Below, piece after piece: positions 1 to 11,400 of a stretch of DNA of 64,000 bases. A program made the translations under genes and the position numbers. How positions within the stretch are numbered: the stretch's first letter is position 1; the number at the start of each line of letters is the position of its first letter. Location of the stretch: positions 17,133,612 through 17,197,611 of the forward strand of contig OZ038392.1 of NCBI GenBank assembly GCA_964036045.1, written 5' to 3'. Source of the stretch: Eutreptiella sp. 'Long Island Sound 2002' (lineage: Eukaryota; Euglenozoa; Euglenophyceae; Eutreptiales; Eutreptiaceae). The notes beneath the pieces are model-generated. The model made no database searches, had not been told where the DNA came from, and was given only the letters and a program-made list of their open reading frames with translations.

Positions 1-726
1 GGGGAATGGCCACTAGTTTGCTTGGTGTACCCCCAAAGACCCCTAGATATAGAAGCCGGGGGTTTGGCATTTTGGTCAAAAATGGACATTTTCGGTTTAT
101 GGGTCCATTTGTCGGAGGTCGTTCTCCGACATACCGTGGAGTTAGAACAAAGTGTTGGGCTCGTTTGAAAGCTGAGAACACGTCCTAAAAGGATAGAAGG
201 ACCCGTCTCACGCCGTCCCACACCCATTTCCTGCAAAAATTGCATCTTTGGTGGTCATTTTTGACAAAAATCAGTTGTATCTTGTGTGTACCCTGCCACG
301 GCAAAATGTGTACCTGTCGGCACGTAGGCAAGTGGGAAGCACATATGTTACCAAGCCCTCAACCAAGCATAATGGAGTTTTTTTGATCGAGAAGAATGCA
401 AAAGGTCAATTGTTTGCCCATTGAAGCCCCGTTGGCCCAGATTTATAAGCGTTGGGGGTTTTGCATTTTTGTCAAAAGTAGCAATTTACAGTTTATGCTT
501 CCATTTGTCGGACTTCGTTCTCGAACATATTGTTGAGTTGGAACGAACTGTTGGGCTCGTTTGAAAGGTGAAGACATATCGTAATGGAATTCGAGGAATG
601 ATCATAGTCTAGCTTGTGACGATTTTCCGCAAAAATCAGGTTTTTGGTCATGATTTTCGTTCAAAATCAGCGCAATGAAATGTGTACTTGTTGGTACGTA
701 CCAAAATTTCTGATACTTTCGGCTTT

Positions 727-771
727 CTAGGCTTGGGAAGGAGGAGCATAGCGAGTCCTTCCCAAGCCTAG
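727..771. other. Perfect 16-bp hairpin, copy 1
   Basis: CTAGGCTTGGGAAGGA (727-742) is the exact reverse complement of bases 756-771, with a 13-base loop between. The same hairpin recurs at 3144-3188 in the second copy of the duplication, stem and loop unchanged. Function unknown; it could be a terminator-like RNA stem or the remains of a small inverted-repeat element. Confidence 0.85.
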
Positions 772-1274
772 TCACAAAGCTAATGCCATGGATTCCTTCT
801 TTTTTTTTTTTTTTATATATGTCTTTCTAACTGCATTTGCATTTGCATTGGATTGCATACCCATTTTGCAAATGGGTAAATTTTTGCTGCAATGTATATT
901 ATGCTTAGGTTGTATTGTTCTCATGATGGATCGCAGAAACACAGAAACTATTGTTTTGTGCGTGTGTAGTAGCATGTGGTGATGATAGTTGCTCTCTTTT
1001 TATTTATTTTTTTCGTCATTTTCTTTTTCGGCTGAATAATATAATGTGTACCAAAATCAGTGTATGGACCAAAAGTGTGATGTAACACAATCTGTATCAC
1101 AATGAACAAGAGCTATGAAGTATGCATTCTTTGGTCTATTTTGATTATTATTTTGACTAAAAAAATGACGCATAATTATGCAATTCAACTATATCCATGG
1201 CCCTCCTATTAAAAACACACACAAAAAAACCGTGGTATGTGACATGGGCATGTGACATGGAAGTGACTACCAGT

Positions 1275-1433
1275 AACTACCAGTATCCCGCCGGGTCTTG
1301 TCGCGGGTGGGGGGGCCGGGCTTCCCATCAGCGCTTGTTGCCCTGGGGCCGGAAGGCCCGCCGTTCGCTGTCCGGCCGCGGGGGAGGGGCTCCGCGGCCG
1401 CCTGCGACGCTCAGCTGGAAAGCTGACCCCCAA
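1275..1433. other. GC-rich block with predicted RNA structure, copy 1
   Basis: This block sits abruptly in AT-rich DNA. It contains GGGCC-GGAA-GGCCC (5-bp stem, GNRA-type tetraloop), GGCCGCGG paired with CCGCGGCC around a 10-base loop, and TCAGCT-GGAA-AGCTGA (6-bp stem, the same GGAA loop). The first 45 bases of interest (1296-1340) recur elsewhere in the window. All three stems are kept in the copy at 3691-3849. This suggests a structured RNA, perhaps a retroelement UTR or small RNA, but no known family was recognised. Confidence 0.5.
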
Positions 1434-3143
1434 TGATTATGTTTACGGAATCGTATTGCCGTACTGTTGGCAACGGACGAAGTTTCGGACAAACCAAAGG
1501 CATATTTGTGGATGGCAGCTCGGGCCCTACAATGTTATTTTGGGGCTTTTTTTTTTACTGGCCAGAATCCGGATTTCTGGTCCAAAATCGGCGCGCACGC
1601 GTGACCAATGGCTGTCGCCGACATTTTGCCTGTCCAATTCAGCACCTAGCTAGAGTTGACGAAAATTCGATTTAAGACCATGAATGTGAAGGGTTTTAAA
1701 GCCCGAATAATGCTGTGTAATCGGATTTCCGCAAATCTGCACGAATCACTGTTTCGGAACACCGATCGCCGATTTTCGCCAACAGGCTGTTCGACGCCGG
1801 CATTTTGACCAAATATTCGTGTTCAGCGTCAAAAACTACCCAGATTTAGCTTTCGGTTTATCGAAATTCGAGCCGGTAGGCCAAAGATATGAATTTTTCG
1901 AGTTTTGATAAAGGTGGCTCAGTTTGGCCATTTTGGCCTGTTTCGTAGGCCTGTTGTAGCGAAACCACGGGGATGTAGCAATGAACCACGTGACAATCCA
2001 AGTTCATTTGTACCCAAATGACGTGAAAATCCCCAAGGTTGACCCCTCTAGCCTCCTCTTGATGCCTAGAAGGAGGGTAAAAAATGTAGAAAAAACAGTA
2101 CTCAGATGAGGTTGCTGTCTCCATTGTACAGCCTTGTCAAAGTGCTATATCCCGGCCCAGGGATCCAAGCTTTGTGCAAACTAGTCCCGTATGGGTCCAA
2201 TGGAACGGGTATAAGCAACGTTACGTCCCTATGGCCTCTATAGAGAGCACATGGGGGCGAGAACTCAAAGATACGTGCTTTTTAAGCTGTGTTTTTGAGT
2301 GCTGTCACAACACCAGCCTACCAAAATCATGGGTCTCCCCCCCGGTGTTCCGGTTGCATGCCCATGCTTTTGTGCGACTTCAACCAAGCATATTTGAGTA
2401 GTTCAGACCTAGAGGGAGGGGAATGGCCACTAGTTTGCTTGGTGTACCCCCAAAGACCCCTAGATATAGAAGCCGGGGGTTTGGCATTTTGGTCAAAAAT
2501 GGACATTTTCGGTTTATGGGTCCATTTGTCGGAGGTCGTTCTCCGACATACCGTGGAGTTAGAACAAAGTGTTGGGCTCGTTTGAAAGCTGAGAACATGT
2601 CCTAAAAGGATAGAAGGACCCGTCTTACGCCGTCTCACACCCATTTCCTGCAAAAATTGCATCTTTGGTGGTCATTTTTGACAAAAATCAGTTGTATCTT
2701 GTGTGTACCCTGCCACGGCAAAATGTGTACCTGTCGGCACGTAGGCAAGTGGGAAGCACATATGTTACCAAGCCCTCAACCAAGCATAATGGAGTTATTT
2801 GGATCGAGAAGAATGCAAAAGGTCAATTGTTTGCCCATTGAAGCCCCGTTGGCCCAGATTTATAAGCGTTGGGGGTTTTGCATTTTTGTCAAAAGTAGCA
2901 ATTTACAGTTTATGGTTCCATTTGTCGGACTTCGTTCTCGAACATATTGTTGAGTTGGAACGAACTGTTGGGCTCGTTTGAAAGGTGAAGACATATCGTA
3001 ATGGAATTCGAGGAATGATCATAGTCTAGCTTGTGACGATTTTCCGCAAAAATCAGGTTTTTGGTCATGATTTTCGTTCAAAATCAGCGCAATGAAATGT
3101 GTACTTGTTGGTACGTACCAAAATTTCTGATACTTTCGGCTTT

Positions 3144-3188
3144 CTAGGCTTGGGAAGGAGGAGCATAGCGAGTCCTTCCCAAGCCTAG
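3144..3188. other. Perfect 16-bp hairpin, copy 2
   Basis: Second copy of the 727-771 hairpin. Stem arms are at 3144-3159 and 3173-3188, and the sequence is identical to copy 1. Confidence 0.85.
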
Positions 3189-3690
3189 TCACAAAGCTAA
3201 TGCCATGGATTCCTTCTTTTTTTTTTTTTTATATATGTCTTTCTAACTGCATTTGCATTTGCATTGGATTGCATACCCATTTTGCAAATGGGTAAATTTT
3301 TGCTGCAATGTATATTATGCTTAGGTTGTATTGTTCTCATGATGGATCGCAGAAACACAGAAACTATTGTTTTGGGCGTGTGTAGTAGCATGTGGTGATG
3401 ATAGTTGCTCTCTTTTTATTTATTTTTTTCGTCATTTTCTTTTTCGGCTGAATAATATAATGTGTACCAAAATCAGTGTATGGACCAAAAGTGTGATGTA
3501 ACACAATCTGTATCACAATGAACAAGAGCTATGAAGTATGCATTCTTTGGTCTATTTTGATTATTATTTTGACTAAAAAAATGACGCATAATTATGCAAT
3601 TCAACTATATCCATGGCCCTCCTATTAAAAACACACACAAAAAAACCGTGGTATGTGACATGGGCATGTGACATGGAAGTGACTACCAGT

Positions 3691-3849
3691 AACTACCAGT
3701 ATCCCGCCGGGTCTTGTCGCGGGTGGGGGGGCCGGGCTTCCCATCAGCGCTTGTTGCCCCTGGGCCGGAAGGCCCGCCGTTCGCTGTCCGGCCGCGGGGG
3801 AGGGGCTCCGCGGCCGCCAGTGACGCTCAGCTGGAAAGCTGACCCCGCT
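3691..3849. other. GC-rich block with predicted RNA structure, copy 2
   Basis: Counterpart of 1275-1433. Both GGAA-capped stems and the GGCCGCGG/CCGCGGCC stem are intact despite base changes around them. Sequence divergence between the two copies becomes marked immediately downstream. Confidence 0.5.
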
Positions 3850-4384
3850 GATTATGTTGGCGGATTGGCGCTGCCGTACTGTTGGCAACGGACTAAGTTC
3901 CGGACGAACAGAAAGGACATTTGTGGATGGTAGCCCGGGCCCCACAAAACTATAGTTGGGCTTTTTTTTTTACTGGCCAGAATCCGGATTTCTGGTCAAA
4001 AATCGGCGCGCACGCGTGACCAATGGCTGTCGCCGACATTTTGCCTGTTGAACTCAGCACCTAGCTAGAGGTGACGAAAATTCGATTTAAGACCATGAAT
4101 GTGAAGGGTTTTAAAGTCCGAATAATGCTGTGAAATTCGATTTCCGCAAAACTGCATGAATCACTGTTTCGGAACACCGATCCCCAATTTCCGCCAGCAG
4201 GCTGTTCGACGGGGAGGTTTTGAGTAAATATTCGTGTTCAGCGTCAAAAACTACCTAGATTTAGCTTTCGGTTTATCAAAATTCGAGCCGGTAGGCCAAA
4301 GTTATGATTTTTTCAAGTTTTGATACAGTAGGCTCAGTTTGCCCATTTTGGCATGTTTCGTAGGCCTGTTGTAGCAAAGGTGGT

Positions 4385-5240
4385 ATGGACACGCGGAGTT
4401 GCTTTCGTTTCGCTTGTATTGCTTGTTCGGAGTGCCCATTTGATCAACGTGCGTTGCCGGTGGCCAGGGTGTGGCCTTTAGGCTTAGATGTGGCTTGCAT
4501 CTATATCGGTGCGTCAACGGCGGCAGCTAGGCCGATAAAAAGAGGCCAAAGTAGGTCCCCCGGTAATAGGGACACGCGGGCTTGCATTCGTTTCCCTTGT
4601 AGTGCATATTTGGAGTGCCCGCTTGGGCAACCTGTTTTGCCGGTGGCCAGCGTGTGGCATCCGGGCGTGGATTTAGCTTGCATCTGAAATTTCGGTGCGT
4701 CAACCGCGGCGGCTAGGCCGATGAAACGAGGCCAACGTAGGTGCCTACGTGATAGGGACACGCGGGCTTGCTTTCGTTTCCCTTGTAGTGCTTGTTTGTA
4801 GTGCCAGTTTGGTCAACGCGTTTTGCCGGTGGCCAGCGTGTGGCATCTAGGCGTAGATTTAGCTTGCATCTGCAATTTCGGTACGTCAACCGCGGCGGCT
4901 AGGCCGATGAAACGAGGTCAAAGTAGCTGCCTACGTGATAGGGATACGCGGGCTTGCTTTCGTTTCCCTTGTAGTGCTTGTTTGGAGTGCCAGCTTGGTC
5001 AACGCGTTTTGCCGGTGGCCAGCGTGTGGCATCCAGGCGTGGATTTAGCTTGCATCTGAAATTTCGGTGCGTCAACCGCGGCGGCTAGGCCGATGAAACG
5101 AGGCCAAAGTAGGTGCCTACGTGATAGGGACACGCGGGCTTGCTTTCGTTTCCCTTGTAATGTTTGTTTGGAGTGCCAGCTTGGTCAACGCGTTTTGCCG
5201 GTGGCCAGCGTGTGGTATCCATACGTAGATGTAGGTTACA
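4385..5240. repeat. Tandem repeat, unit about 185 bp, five copies
   Basis: A unit containing GACACGCGG, then a GTTTCCCTTGTAGTGC-like stretch, TTGCCGGTGGCCAGCG and GTCAACCGCGGCGGC, recurs with starts near 4387, 4571, 4755, 4943 and 5127. The first copy is the most diverged. The array replaces the end of duplication copy 2. Short open frames on the + strand follow the unit and are not genes. Confidence 0.85.
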
Positions 5241-6755
5241 TCTACGTACAATGCGATGTACAATTGCAATACGAATTAGTAATCAACTGAACAATTGTAA
5301 TTCGAACAGTGGTGGCTACGAAGCTTGGCTAGTAGGTGCATGCGTCCTAACCCCCCCCCCCCCCCCCCCCCTACATGCTTTCATTGCTTACAGTTGGTTG
5401 ATTGCATGTTGCTTATGTTTAGGCTCACGCACGGTACGTTAATGGGAGTTGCTTGTGATCGATTGACTTGAGCAATTGCAATTTGAACAATTGTTGCTGT
5501 GCATGACGATGTTTAATCAAACAAGCCAATAATTGTAACGTTGCTACAAAAATTGCTTATGGTGGTTGACCTGCTTGGTTAGTAGTTGCGTGCCTGTTGT
5601 AACCCCCCCCCCCCCCCCCCCTGCATGTCAGTGCTTTCACTGCTTATAGTCGGTTGATTGCATGTGGTGGAATGAATTGATCGATTGCATTTTGCTTATG
5701 CTTAGGCCATTGCATTACTCGCGGTTGGTTGATGGGATTTCCATGTGGTCGATTGACTTGAAGAATTGCAATTTCACAAATGCACAATTGTTGCTGCGCA
5801 TGCATGGTGATGTTTAATTAAACAAGCGAACAATTGCAACGCTGGCGACAAAACTTGGTTATGGTGGTTTGTGTGGTTGGTTGGTAGTTGCTGTCCTATT
5901 GTAACCTACAGTCGGTTGATTGCATGTGGTCGAATGATGAAACAAGTGCACAACTGCAACAGTGGCTACAGAACGTGGTGGTGGTAGGTTGTGTGCTTGG
6001 TTAGTAATAGTTGCGTGTGACTATTTAAACCCCCCCCCCCCCCCCCCCCCCGCGTACATGGTTTCATTGGTTACAGTCATTTGATTGCATATGGTCGAAT
6101 GAATTGAACAATTGCAGTTTGCTTATACTAATGCCATCGCATCATGTACGGTGGGCTAATGGGAGCATATGGTCGAATGAATTGAACAGTTGCATTTTGC
6201 TTGTGCTTATGCCATCGCATCATGTATGGTGGGCTAATGGGAATTCCATGTGGTGAATTGACTTGAACCATTGCAATCTGAAGGATTGTTGCTATGCATG
6301 GCGTTGTTTAATGAAATAGGCGAACAATCGCAATCCCAACAGCAATCATCTTCAAGAATAGCTTACGGTGGTTTGTGCGCCCGAGTGGTGAATTTGTTGT
6401 ATTTGGGTTAACTGCATGTGGTCGGTTGACTTGAATAATTGCACTACGTATATAATAATAATATAATAATATAATATGCCTATGCACAATTGCAATTTGA
6501 ACACTCAACTGAACAATTTAATTGCAATTGCAATTCTGAATTGAACAATGGTAGCTACAAAACAAGACTCATTGCTTACAGTCGGTTGATTGCATGTGGT
6601 CAAATGTGTTGAACGATTGCAGGTTGCTTATGCTTCTGCCATCGCAGTACGTGGTGTGGGTTAATGGGATGTCAATGTGGTCAATTGAGTTGAACACTTG
6701 CAATTTGAACAATTGTGGGTACGCATGGCGATGTTTGATGAAACAATCGCACAAT

Positions 6756-6884
6756 CGGTTGATGGATTGCTGGATTTTGGTTGATTGCATGTGGTCGGCT
6801 GAATTGAAGAAAAACACTTCGAACATTGGTGGTTACGAGAACTGTGTGTGGTGATTTCTGCGGTTGGCTAGCAGGTGTGTACCC
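6756..6884. repeat. Exact 129-bp direct repeat, copy 1
   Basis: Bases 6756-6884 are identical to 7234-7362 as read base by base. The second copy is bordered on both sides by poly-C runs; the first is not. Confidence 0.9.
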
Positions 6885-7233
6885 ATGGTACGCATGGCGA
6901 TGTTTGATGAAACAATCGCACAATTGGAATTGAAACGACGGTTGCTTCAAAAGTTACTTGGTTACGGTGTTTTGTGTGCTTGGCTGGTCGTTCCGGTCGA
7001 TTGAATTGAAGGATTGCCTTTTGGGTATGCTTATGCCATTGCATTACGTCCCGTTGGTTAATGGGATTTCCATGTGGTCGATTGAATTGAACAGTTGCGA
7101 TTAGAACATTTGTTGCTACGCGTGGCGATGTTTAGTGAAACAAGCGACCAGTTCTAACGGTGGCAATAAAAATTAGTTATGGCGGTTTGTGTGCTTGGTT
7201 CGTAGTTGCGTTCCCACCCCCCCCCCCCCCCTG

Positions 7234-7362
7234 CGGTTGATGGATTGCTGGATTTTGGTTGATTGCATGTGGTCGGCTGAATTGAAGAAAAACACTTCGA
7301 ACATTGGTGGTTACGAGAACTGTGTGTGGTGATTTCTGCGGTTGGCTAGCAGGTGTGTACCC
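7234..7362. repeat. Exact 129-bp direct repeat, copy 2
   Basis: Identical to 6756-6884 and flanked by C-runs at 7217-7231 and 7364-7385. Confidence 0.9.
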
Positions 7363-7602
7363 GCCCCCCCCCCCCCCCCCCCCCCACATTTTGATTGTTG
7401 TGCGTTGATTGCTTGTGGTCGATTGACTTGAATGATTGCAATTTGAAGAACTGTGTTGCATACGAAAGCTGCATACAGGAAGTACGTGTGGCGATTTGTG
7501 TGCTTGGCTATGTGGCTGCGTTTTGCCCCCCCCCCCCCCCTCTGGTCGTTGCATTGCTCAATTTGGGTTGGTGGCGCGGTTGATTCACTGAATGTTTCAT
7601 TT

Positions 7603-8098
7603 TAAGTACTCTTTCATGGTATCAAACCAATATTAGATTGTCAGATTGTTCGTGTAGGGAACCCCCCCCCCCCCCCCCCCCGTTAGTGAGTTGTAGTACG
7701 CCGGGTTGGATTCCGTGTGAAGGAGTTGGTTGGTGTAGTTGTAGAGATGACAGAGCTACCGTAGATAGTCGGGTACCTATGTACTTGGAATGCGCGTCCG
7801 TAAATTGCGCGGTGCGCCCCCCCCCCCCCCCCCCTTCCCCTCGTGTCGTTGCATTGCTTAAATTGGGTTGGCGCGGTTGAATCGCTGAATTTCAATTTCA
7901 ATTCAAGTACTCTTTCATGGTATCAAACTAATATTAGATTGTTAGATTGTTTGTGTAGGAAACCCCTCCCGTTAGTGAGTTGTAGTACGCGGGGTTTGAT
8001 TCCGTGTGAAGGAGTTGGTTGGTGTAGTTGTAAAGATGACGGGGCTACCGTAGATAGTCGGGTACCAATGTACTTGGAATGCGCGTCCGAAGACTGCG
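7603..8098. repeat. Direct duplication of about 195 bp, two copies
   Basis: A segment beginning TACTCTTTCATGGTATCAAA (about 7603-7816) recurs at about 7905-8098 with few changes. Copy 1 holds a 20-base C-run where copy 2 has the short ancestral-looking word CCCCTCCC. Both copies contain a GGTTNGATTCC word one base away from a tRNA B box, so a tRNA-derived origin is possible but weakly supported. Confidence 0.75.
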
Positions 8099-8489
8099 TA
8101 AGCGGTGTTGTGAGCAATGAATTGTGTTGTCCATCCCTCTTGCTCAATGCTTGTGCTCTTTTTCATGTCGGATCTCTGCATTTGTCGATTTTCATGAAGG
8201 CTGAATTGGCTACTGGGCAATTTGTGAGATTGTAGTATTGGCTATTGGTATCTCATGGACGTTGGATATGTATATCTTTGGCGATTTCGCTATTGGCTAT
8301 TTATGTCGCATGGCACGTTGGAAATCTATATCTTGGGCGAATTGGGTATTGGCTATCTGGATCTTGTGGCAGCTTATCTTGGATGGGTTTTTTTGGGTGT
8401 ATAGGCAAGAACTGGTGGGCCCCCCCCCCCCCCCCCCCCCCTCCCCCTCCCCCCCCCCCCCCCCCCCCCCCCCCCGGATGCGCCCGGTG

Positions 8490-11400
8490 GGGAAATACGT
8501 TGTTTTGGGGGTTTGGAGGGGTCACCACCTTATTTTGAGGGTGCCGGACGCAGCAAAAGGGGTTGTATAAAGGTAAGGTGGCGCCAGTTGCACCTTTTTT
8601 CCGTGGTCATGGAAAAAAAATTGCCGTTTTGAGGGCGAAAACTAATGAGAAATCGTGATTTTCGGGTAGAAGTTGGATTTTTCTGGGGCTGTTCAGTGGG
8701 TCGGAGGGGTCCCCAGCCTATTTTGAGGTTGCCGGATGCAGAAAAAGGGGTTGTTCACAGGTAAGGTGCAGCTGGGTGCAGGTTTTTTCCATGGTCATGG
8801 TAAAAAATTGCCATTTTGGGGGCGAAAAGTGACAAAAATCATGAATTTTGGGTAAAATTTGGATTTTTCTGGGGCTGTTGAGTGGCTTGGAGGGTTCCCC
8901 ACCCTATTTTGAGGGTGCCGGACGCAGAAAAAGGGGTTGTAGAGAGGTAAGGTGACGCCGGGTGCACGTTTTTTCCGTGGTCATGGTAAAAAATTGCCGT
9001 TTTGGGGGCGAAAGGTGACGAAAATCATGATTTTTGGGTAAAAGTTGGATTTTTCTGGGGCTGTTGAGTGGCTAGGAGGGGCCCCCACCCTATTTTGAGG
9101 GTGCCGGATGCGGAAAAAGGGGTTGTAGAAAGCTGAGGTGACGCCGGGTGTACTTTTTTTCCGTGGTTATGGTAAAAAATTGCCATTTTGGAGGCGAAAA
9201 GTGACAAAAATCATGAATTTTGGGTAAAATTTGGATTTTTCTGGGGCTGTTGAGTGGCTTGGAGGGTTCCCCACCCTATTTTGAGGGTGCCGGACGCAGA
9301 AAAAGGGGTTGTAGAGAGGTAAGGTGACGCCGGGTGCACGTTTTTTCCTTGGTCATGGTAAAAAATTGCTGTTTTGGGGGCGAAAAGTGACAATAAATCA
9401 TGATTTTTGGGTAAAAATTGGATTTTTCTGGGGCAATTGAGTGGCTTGGAGGGGCCTCCACCCTATTTTGAGGGTGCCGGATGCAAAAAAAGGGGTTGTA
9501 GAGAGGTAAGGTGACGCCGGGTCCACTTTTTTTCCGTGGTCATGGTCAAAAAGTGCCATTTTGGGGGCGAAAGGTGACGAAAATCATGATTTTTGGGTAA
9601 AAGTTGGATTTTTCTGGGGCTGTTGAGTGGCTAGGAGGGGCCCCCACCCTATTTTGAGGGTGCCGGATGCAGAAAAAGGGGTTGTAGAAAGCTGAGGTGA
9701 CGCCGGGTGTACTTTTTTTTCCGTGGTTATGGTAAAAAATTGCCATTTTGGAGGCGAAAAGTAACAAAAATCATGATTTTTGGGTAAAAGTTGGATTTTC
9801 TGGGGTTATTGAGTGGTTTGGAGGGGCCCCCAACCTATTTTGAGGGTGCCGGATGCAGAAAAAGGGCTTGTTCACAGCTAACGTGCAGCTGGGTGCACGT
9901 TTTTTCCATGGTCATGGTAAAAAATTGCCATTCTGGTGGCGAAAAGTAACAAAAAATCGTGATTTTTGCGTCAGAGTTCGATTTTTCTGGGGCTGTTGAG
10001 TGGCCTGGAGGGGCCTCCACCCTATTTTGAGGGTGCCGGACGCAGAAAAAGGGGTTGTGGAGAGGTGAGGTGACGCCGGGTGCACGTTTTTTCCGTGGAC
10101 ATGGTAAAAAATTGTCGTTTTGGGAGCGAAAAGTGACAAAAAATCATGATTGTTGGGCAAAATTTGGATTTTTCTGGGGTTGTTGAGTGAGTTGGAGGGG
10201 CCCCCACCCTATTTTGAGGGTTCCAGACGCAGAAAAAGGGGTTGTAGAGAGGTAAGGTGGCGCCGGGTGCACCTTTTTTCCCGGGTCATGGTAAAAAATT
10301 GCCAATTTGGGGGCGAAAAGTGACAAGAATCATGATTTTTGGGTAAAAGTTGGATTTTTCTGGGGCTGTTGAGTGGCTGGGAGGGGCCCCCGCCCTATTT
10401 TGAGGGTGCCGGATGCAGAAAAAGGGGTTGTTCACAGGTAACGTGCAGCTGGGTGCACGTTTTTTCCGTGGTCATGGTCAAAAATTGCCATTTTGGGAGC
10501 GAAAAGTGACAAAAAATCATGGTTTTTGCTAAAAATTGGATTTTTCTGGGGCTGTTGAGTGGCTTGGAGGGGCCCCCACCCTAATTTGAGGGTGCCGGAC
10601 GCAGAAAAAGGGGTGGTAGAGAGGTGAGGTGACGCCGGGTGCACGTTTTTTCCGAGGTCGTGGTAAAAATTGCCATTTTGGGGGCGAAAAGTGACAAAAA
10701 ATCATGATTTTTGGGTAAAATTTGGATTTTTCTGGGGCTGTTGAGGGGCCCCACCCTATTTTGAGGGTTCCGGGCGCAGAAAAAGGGGTTGTACAGAGGT
10801 AAGGTGGTGCCGGGTGCACGTTTTTTCCGTGGTCGTGGCAATAAAATTGCCATTTTGGGGGCGAAAATTGACCAAAATCATGATTTTTGGGTAAAAGTTG
10901 GATTTTTCTGGGGCTGTTGAGTGGCTTGGAGGGGCCCCCACCCTATTTTGAGGGTGCCGGATGCAGAAAAAGGGGTTGTAGAGAGGTAAGGTGACGCCGC
11001 GTGCACGTTTTTTCCATGGTCATGGTAAAAAATTGCCATTTTGGGGGCGAAAAGTGACAAAAAATCATGATTTTTGGGTAAAAGTTGGAATTTCCTGGGC
11101 CTTTGGAGTGGGTTGGAGGGGCCCCCACCCTATTTTGAAGGTTCCGGACGCAGACAAAGGGGTTGTAGAGAGGTAAGGTGGCGCCGGGTGCAGGTTTTTT
11201 CCGTTGTCATGGAAAAAAATTGCCGTTTTGGGGCCGAAAAGTGACAAAAAATCATGATTTTTGGGTAAAAGTCCGAATTTTCTTGGGCTGTTGAGTGGTT
11301 TGGAGGGGTCCCCACCCTGTTTTGAGGGTGCTGGACGCAGAAAAATGGGTTGTAGAGAGGTAAGTAGACGCCGAGTGCACGTTTTTTCCGGGGTCGTGAA

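Larger units (their letters stand above)
1..4380. repeat. Direct tandem duplication, period about 2417 bp
   Basis: The sequence from base 1 reappears from base 2418 in the same orientation. The first 1.43 kb of the two copies differ at only a few bases, for example a C/T change near 182 against 2599. From about 1432/3846 onward the copies differ much more. Copy 2 loses similarity near 4378, where a different tandem repeat begins, whereas copy 1 runs on to the junction at 2417. No convincing gene is present: the open frames are short and reflect the repeat. Each copy carries a perfect hairpin, a T-run and a GC-rich structured block, annotated separately. The left end of copy 1 lies outside the window. 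Confidence 0.9.
5240..8480. repeat. AT-rich repetitive tract with ten poly-C runs
   Basis: No gene is seen. The tract is built from degenerate repeats of TTGATTGCATGTGGTCGA, GAATTGAACAATTGCA and similar words. C-runs of 15-27 bases lie near 5351-5371, 5603-5621, 6030-6051, 7217-7231, 7364-7385, 7526-7540, 7662-7681, 7817-7834, 8420-8441 and 8449-8475. All are C on the + strand. Two larger internal duplications are listed separately. Confidence 0.85.

Noticed and set aside
4385-5240. CRISPR-like regular repeats
   Set aside because: Units are about 185 bp and contiguous without unique spacers, in a eukaryotic context; a minisatellite.
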